Part shown: one piece after another, positions 6,689 to 9,277 of the stretch
Position numbering within the stretch: the stretch's first letter is position 1
Layout of the letters: every line of letters begins with the position of its first letter
NCBI GenBank assembly: GCA_004296785.1
Contig: SCVU01000295.1
Location: 1-9,277 of the forward strand
Length of the DNA: 9,277 nt
Reading direction: 5' to 3'
Source: Planctomycetota bacterium
Lineage (GTDB): Bacteria; Planctomycetota; UBA1135; GCA-002686595
The notes under the pieces: generated by a model
Databases searched by the model: none
The model's input: the letters and a program-made list of their open reading frames with translations, nothing else
What the model was told of the DNA's origin: nothing
Translations under genes and position numbers: made by a program

Positions 6689-7114
6689 ATGCGCCCCGCC
6701 AACCCGGTTCCCGAGCTCGCGCGCTCGCTGCTGTGCCTGCTGCGCGATCTCAACCTGACCTCGAGCCGCGTCGCGATCGCGGCGAACCGCTCGGTGCAGA
6801 TCGACGGCTGCCTCTCGCTCGGCTGGCCGAGCGCGAGCCCGCTGTGCTACCGACTGCGCACCTGCGACGGGCGCGAGCGCGTGCTGCGCATCGAGCTCGT
6901 CGGCGAGGCGCTGAGCCTGTGCGTCGCGGATCGCTCCGGGCGGCCCGACGGCGAGGCGCTGTCGGTGCCGTTGGCGTTCGATGCGCGCGACCGCGGCAGC
7001 CTGACCGCGCGCGCGATCGGTGCGCGCATCACGGCGAGCGGCGCGGGAGTGCGCGACGCCGAGCACTTCCTGCGGCGCGCGGTGCGCGGCGCGTTCCGCT
7101 CGCGCCGCGGCTAA
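6689..7114 (+). CDS. Uncharacterised 141-residue protein
   Basis: I do not recognise a family. The gene is judged real because its codons carry the same strong G/C third-position bias as its neighbours and it fills the space between two firmly called genes. The protein starts with a helix-like segment (ELARSLLCLLRDLNL, residues 9-23), continues with alternating hydrophobic strands (RVAIAANRSVQIDGCL, VLRIELVGEALSLCVAD), and ends in a basic tail (RRAVRGAFRSRRG). Four cysteines are spread out (about 16, 41, 52 and 76) without a CxxC motif. There is no signal peptide or membrane segment, so it is probably cytoplasmic. The fold may be a small beta-rich domain. ATG 6689 has only a weak AGGG 10 bases upstream. 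It is divergent from the HEAT/VWA gene (71 bases between starts) and ends four bases before the stop of the glycosyltransferase gene. Confidence 0.7.
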   Translation: MRPANPVPELARSLLCLLRDLNLTSSRVAIAANRSVQIDGCLSLGWPSASPLCYRLRTCDGRERVLRIELVGEALSLCVADRSGRPDGEALSVPLAFDARDRGSLTARAIGARITASGAGVRDAEHFLRRAVRGAFRSRRG

Positions 7115-7129
7115 CGCGCTAGAGCCGCG
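7106..7129 (+). terminator. Hairpin across two facing stop codons
   Basis: CGCGGCT (7106-7112) pairs with AGCCGCG (7123-7129) around a 10-base loop. The loop carries the rest of the TAA of the 141-residue gene and most of the TAG of the glycosyltransferase gene. On the + strand it is followed by ACTTCTTCTC, a pyrimidine-rich stretch that could serve as an imperfect U-tract. It is a candidate terminator for the plus-strand gene, and the only one possible in the four-base gap. Confidence 0.35.
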
Positions 7130-7976
7130 ACTTCTTCTCGATCAGATCGGCGAGCAGGCCGACCGTCAGCACCTGCACGAGCGCGACGAACATCAGCACC
7201 GTCTTGTCGCCGAGATTCGCCGGGCGCTCCCAGAACAGGTCGTAGCACAGCGACCCGAGGAACAGCACGCCGACGAACAGCGCGATCGGATAGAAGACCC
7301 GCAACGGGTTGAAGTACAGCACCGTGCGCACGATCAGCGACAGGAAGCGCAGCGTGTCGCGGATCGGCTTGATCTTCGAGCGCCCGCTGCGCGGCGCGTA
7401 GTCGATGTCGACGTAGTCGACGCGGTGGTGGTTGGTCAGCGCGGCGAGCGTGATCGTCGTCGTGAAGCTGAAACCGTCGGGCAGGATCGCGCGGTACTTC
7501 AGCACGAGCGCGCGCCGGAACGCGCGCAGCCCGCTGTTCAGATCGGGGATCGGCGCCTCCGCGAGGTGGCTCGCGAGCAGGCCGAGGAACGCCTTCGCCG
7601 GCCGGCGCACGAGCGGGATGTGCACGTTCGCGCCGCGCCGCGCGCCGACGACCATCTCGGCGCCGTCGTCGATGCGATCGAGCAGCTCGGCGATCCGATC
7701 CTCCGGATACGTGCCGTCCGCGTCGGTGATCACGACGACTTCGTTGGCGGCCTCGGCGAATCCGGTCTTGAGCGCGGCGCCGTAGCCGCGATTCTTCACG
7801 TGCTCGATCACCGCGAGCTTCGGGTAGCGCTCGAGCAGCTCGTGCAGCACCGCGCGCGTGCGATCGGTCGAGCCGTCCTCGACGACGAGGATCTCGATCT
7901 CGCGGCCGAGCGCGAGCTTCGAGAGCCGCTCGACCACGCCGCCGATGCCGTCCTCCTCGTTGTACGCGGGCACCAC
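7119..7976 (-). CDS. Family 2 glycosyltransferase, dolichyl-phosphate-mannose-synthase type, with two C-terminal membrane helices
   Basis: From the GTG at 7976 the protein has 285 residues and starts abruptly at the end of strand 1 (VVPAYNEEDG). The GT-A fold motifs follow: VVEDGSTD (31-38), KNRGYGAALKTGF (61-73), the metal- and sugar-nucleotide-binding ITDADGTYPED (83-93), GARRG (111-115) and DLNSGLRAFRR (145-155). After the catalytic domain come two membrane helices (about 225-245 and 258-279). Proteins of this build transfer a sugar from a nucleotide sugar to polyprenyl phosphate at the inner face of the membrane; the exact sugar is not readable. The true start is almost certainly further upstream (see 7977-8097), since strand 1 (VTIV) lies before this GTG and the GTG has no Shine-Dalgarno. 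The gene is divergent from the lipoprotein gene and convergent with the 141-residue gene. Confidence 0.9.
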   Translation of the reverse strand: MVPAYNEEDGIGGVVERLSKLALGREIEILVVEDGSTDRTRAVLHELLERYPKLAVIEHVKNRGYGAALKTGFAEAANEVVVITDADGTYPEDRIAELLDRIDDGAEMVVGARRGANVHIPLVRRPAKAFLGLLASHLAEAPIPDLNSGLRAFRRALVLKYRAILPDGFSFTTTITLAALTNHHRVDYVDIDYAPRSGRSKIKPIRDTLRFLSLIVRTVLYFNPLRVFYPIALFVGVLFLGSLCYDLFWERPANLGDKTVLMFVALVQVLTVGLLADLIEKKSRL

Positions 7977-8097
7977 GATCGTGACGCCGCGCCGCGAGAG
8001 CCCATCGGGACTCGCGCCGCTGCGCCGGCTGCGCGTGTGCGTGCCGCGGCGCGCGGCGGGCTGTGTGCTGTGCGAGTGCGGCTCGATGATCGACTCC
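7977..8097 (-). other. Probable N-terminal extension of the glycosyltransferase with ATC start and Shine-Dalgarno
   Basis: The glycosyltransferase frame stays open upstream of GTG 7976 to a TAG at 8105-8103. Of the 43 codons from just after that stop to GTG 7976, only three end in A or T, the same bias as in real genes here, and the last ones encode the missing first strand (GVTIV). No ATG, GTG, TTG or CTG occurs in this stretch. GGAG at 8097-8094 lies three bases before ATC 8090 and six before a second ATC at 8087, both in frame. ATC is accepted as a rare start in genetic code 11. With ATC 8087 the protein would have 322 residues, with a basic N-terminal segment of about 35 residues before strand 1. 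Confidence 0.55.
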
Positions 8098-8101
8098 GCG
8101 A

Positions 8102-8112
8102 GCTAGACTAGC
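8102..8112. repeat. Short palindrome GCTAGACTAGC
   Basis: Two 5-base arms face each other around one base in the gap between the divergent glycosyltransferase and lipoprotein genes. CTAG is rare in this window, so two copies side by side stand out. It could be an operator, or part of a -10 box for the lipoprotein (TAGACT, 8104-8109), but no matching -35 is visible. Confidence 0.3.
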
Positions 8113-8146
8113 GCCCGCTGCGAGTCGGTTCACCACCCACGACCCC

Positions 8147-8151
8147 GGAGG
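8147..8151 (+). promoter_or_regulatory. Strong Shine-Dalgarno of the lipoprotein gene
   Basis: GGAGG followed by AAAGA lies five bases before ATG 8157. It is the best ribosome binding site in the window and fixes the start of the lipoprotein gene. Confidence 0.85.
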
Positions 8152-8156
8152 AAAGA

Positions 8157-8969
8157 ATGGCCCGTCGCTGTGTCGAACGTTTCGCCGGCCGCGTGATCGC
8201 GCTCGCGATCTGCGTCGTCTCGGTCGCGTGCACGAGCACGGACGAGCGCTACTGGCGCGGAGATCTCGGCTCGCTCGGCATCGCGGCACCGGCGCCGGAC
8301 GCGGCGAACGGCGCGGCGAGCGGCGCGAGCTCCGATCCGGTCGCGGCCGCGTACGCGCGCGCGCCGCAGGCGCAGCTCCCCGCCCGCGTCGCCGTCGCGC
8401 GCCTGGAGAGCCGCGAGACCGAGCCGAGCTGGCGCCGCGAGACTTCGCCGCGCACGACCTCGGCGAAGCTCGTGCTCGCGAACAAGGCCGACGCCGTGAC
8501 GTCGGCGGCGTACCAGCGCCTGGCGGCGCTGCCGGAGGTCGCGGATCTCACGCCGCTCAACACGCTGGTCGCCGCGCAGACGATCGAGTCGCAGGAGCAG
8601 TTGCGCGCGGCGGCCGCGGCCGTGCAGGCCGATCTCGTCTACGCGTACACGTTCGACTCGTATGCGAAGACGCGCACGAACCTGCCCGGGCTGTACGTGC
8701 TGAGCCTCGGCCTGCTCGGTTTCCTGCCGCTCGTGTCGATCGAGGTCGAGACGACGGCGTCGGGCGCGCTGATCGACGTGCGCAGCGGCTACGTCTACGG
8801 CGTCGCGGACGCGACGGAGACGATCAAGAGCTCGACCGACGGCTGGAGCCTCGACGAGGACATCCCGCGCACGCGCGAGAAGGCCGAGACGGCCGCGTTC
8901 GAGAAGCTCAACGCGGCGTTCGAGCAGCGCTGGAAGACGCACGTCGCCGCGCTGCGCGCGCGGCCGTGA
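8157..8969 (+). CDS. Putative lipoprotein, resembling rhombotail lipoproteins in layout
   Basis: A 270-residue protein with a lipoprotein signal: basic start (ARR, R8, R12), hydrophobic core (about 13-24) and a lipobox-like SVAC with Cys25 as the lipidation site. A low-complexity Ala/Gly/Ser stretch (42-66) serves as a tether. The mature domain begins with a strand PARVAVARLES (75-85), has helices around a QADLVYAYTFDSY motif (157-169), then a hydrophobic stretch LYVLSLGLLGFLPLVSIEVE (179-198), a strand pair (ALIDVRSGYVYGVADATE), and a charged C-terminal helix (238-262). This order, with an internal short hydrophobic hairpin followed by a VYG-type strand, resembles rhombotail-type lipoproteins, but I rate that match as weak. 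Function unknown; location is the outer face of the inner membrane or the outer membrane. The last 62 bases overlap the convergent MutY gene. Confidence 0.8.
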   Translation: MARRCVERFAGRVIALAICVVSVACTSTDERYWRGDLGSLGIAAPAPDAANGAASGASSDPVAAAYARAPQAQLPARVAVARLESRETEPSWRRETSPRTTSAKLVLANKADAVTSAAYQRLAALPEVADLTPLNTLVAAQTIESQEQLRAAAAAVQADLVYAYTFDSYAKTRTNLPGLYVLSLGLLGFLPLVSIEVETTASGALIDVRSGYVYGVADATETIKSSTDGWSLDEDIPRTREKAETAAFEKLNAAFEQRWKTHVAALRARP

Positions 8970-9277
8970 GCGGCACCAGCGCCTTGCGCGTCATGCCGGT
9001 CAGCGCGTAGCGCTCGAGCTCGCGCGCGCGCACCCACGCGAGCGGGGCGCCCGACTCGACGTCGAGCGCGAGCTCGGACGCGAGCTTCGCCGCGCGCACT
9101 TCGATCGTGATCCGGTGCGTCGTGATCGAGTGGCGCAAGCGCGCCAGCGGTTCGCGCTCGATGCGCGCGCGCGAAAGCGGCGCGGCGTAGCTCGTCGGCC
9201 ACAGCCGCGGCTCGCTCCCGCGCGCAGCGCGCTCGCGCGTCGGCAGCTCCCACATGCGCGCCATGCGGCCGCCGGCG
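8908..9277 (-). CDS. mutY: A/G-specific adenine glycosylase MutY, C-terminal domain (cut by window edge)
   Basis: Only the last 122 residues are visible; the gene enters from the right edge without a start. They match the Nudix-like C-terminal domain of MutY, which recognises 8-oxoguanine opposite the adenine to be removed: GGRMARMWELPT near the edge, then LRHSITTHRITIEVR, where MutY proteins have the LxHxxTHR motif, WVRARELERYAL, and the terminal LTGMTRKAL. The catalytic helix-hairpin-helix domain and iron-sulphur cluster would lie outside the window. After the conserved end comes a basic, low-complexity tail of about 20 residues, which is mostly the part that overlaps the lipoprotein gene (8908-8969). 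ATG 9264 is internal to the domain and is not the start. Confidence 0.9.
   Translation of the reverse strand, partial: AGGRMARMWELPTRERAARGSEPRLWPTSYAAPLSRARIEREPLARLRHSITTHRITIEVRAAKLASELALDVESGAPLAWVRARELERYALTGMTRKALVPLTAARAARRRASSSAARTPR

Noticed and set aside
7020..8111. A 363-codon open frame on the + strand opposite the glycosyltransferase
   Set aside because: Low-complexity and charged, with no domain, while the minus strand encodes a clear GT-A fold.
8130..8942. A 270-codon frame on the - strand opposite the lipoprotein
   Set aside because: Arg-rich shadow; the plus strand has a lipobox and a strong Shine-Dalgarno.
1..9277. tRNA, rRNA, CRISPR, insertion sequence or phage features
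   Set aside because: No cloverleaf-like sequence, no regularly spaced repeats, and no transposase, integrase or phage protein motifs were seen.

Overview
The window is very GC-rich, and its genes use G or C at almost every third codon position. Most genes start without a clear ribosome binding site and several start with GTG. The gene content suggests a high-GC Gram-negative-type bacterium. Planctomycetota is my best guess: there is a secreted HEAT-repeat protein with a C-terminal VWA domain and an LTG...W..WW linker, a lipoprotein, and DUF3667 zinc-ribbon membrane proteins. Myxococcota or a related high-GC lineage is not excluded. I see no tRNA, rRNA, CRISPR array, transposase or phage gene.

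Layout. Bases 1-210 hold no convincing gene but contain a perfect 22-bp inverted repeat (103-150) with a competing small hairpin. A TrmB-like methyltransferase follows on the + strand (211-1008). From 6617 down to 968 on the - strand lies a tightly packed five-gene set. In transcription order it encodes a secreted HEAT/VWA protein, a flippase-like membrane protein of the LPG_synthase_TM family, a class I SAM methyltransferase, and two tandem paralogous DUF3667 membrane proteins. Junctions are +3, +13, +1 and -4 bp, so co-transcription and translational coupling are likely. A good sigma70-like promoter lies directly in front of the first gene and would start transcription at its ATG.

To the right are a 141-residue protein of unknown function (+, 6689-7114), a family 2 glycosyltransferase with two C-terminal membrane helices (-, ending at 7119) whose real N-terminus seems to need an ATC start codon, a lipoprotein with a strong Shine-Dalgarno (+, 8157-8969), and the C-terminal domain of a MutY adenine glycosylase cut by the right edge (-, 8908-9277).

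How the genes fit together. The operon looks like an envelope module: a transporter-like integral membrane protein, two zinc-ribbon membrane proteins, a cytoplasmic methyltransferase and an exported metal-binding adhesion-type domain. The nearby glycosyltransferase is of the polyprenyl-phosphate type often linked with LPG_synthase_TM proteins. What the module modifies or moves cannot be read from the sequence. TrmB-like and MutY genes at the edges are housekeeping-type. All three convergent gene pairs overlap or nearly touch, leaving no classical terminator spacers.
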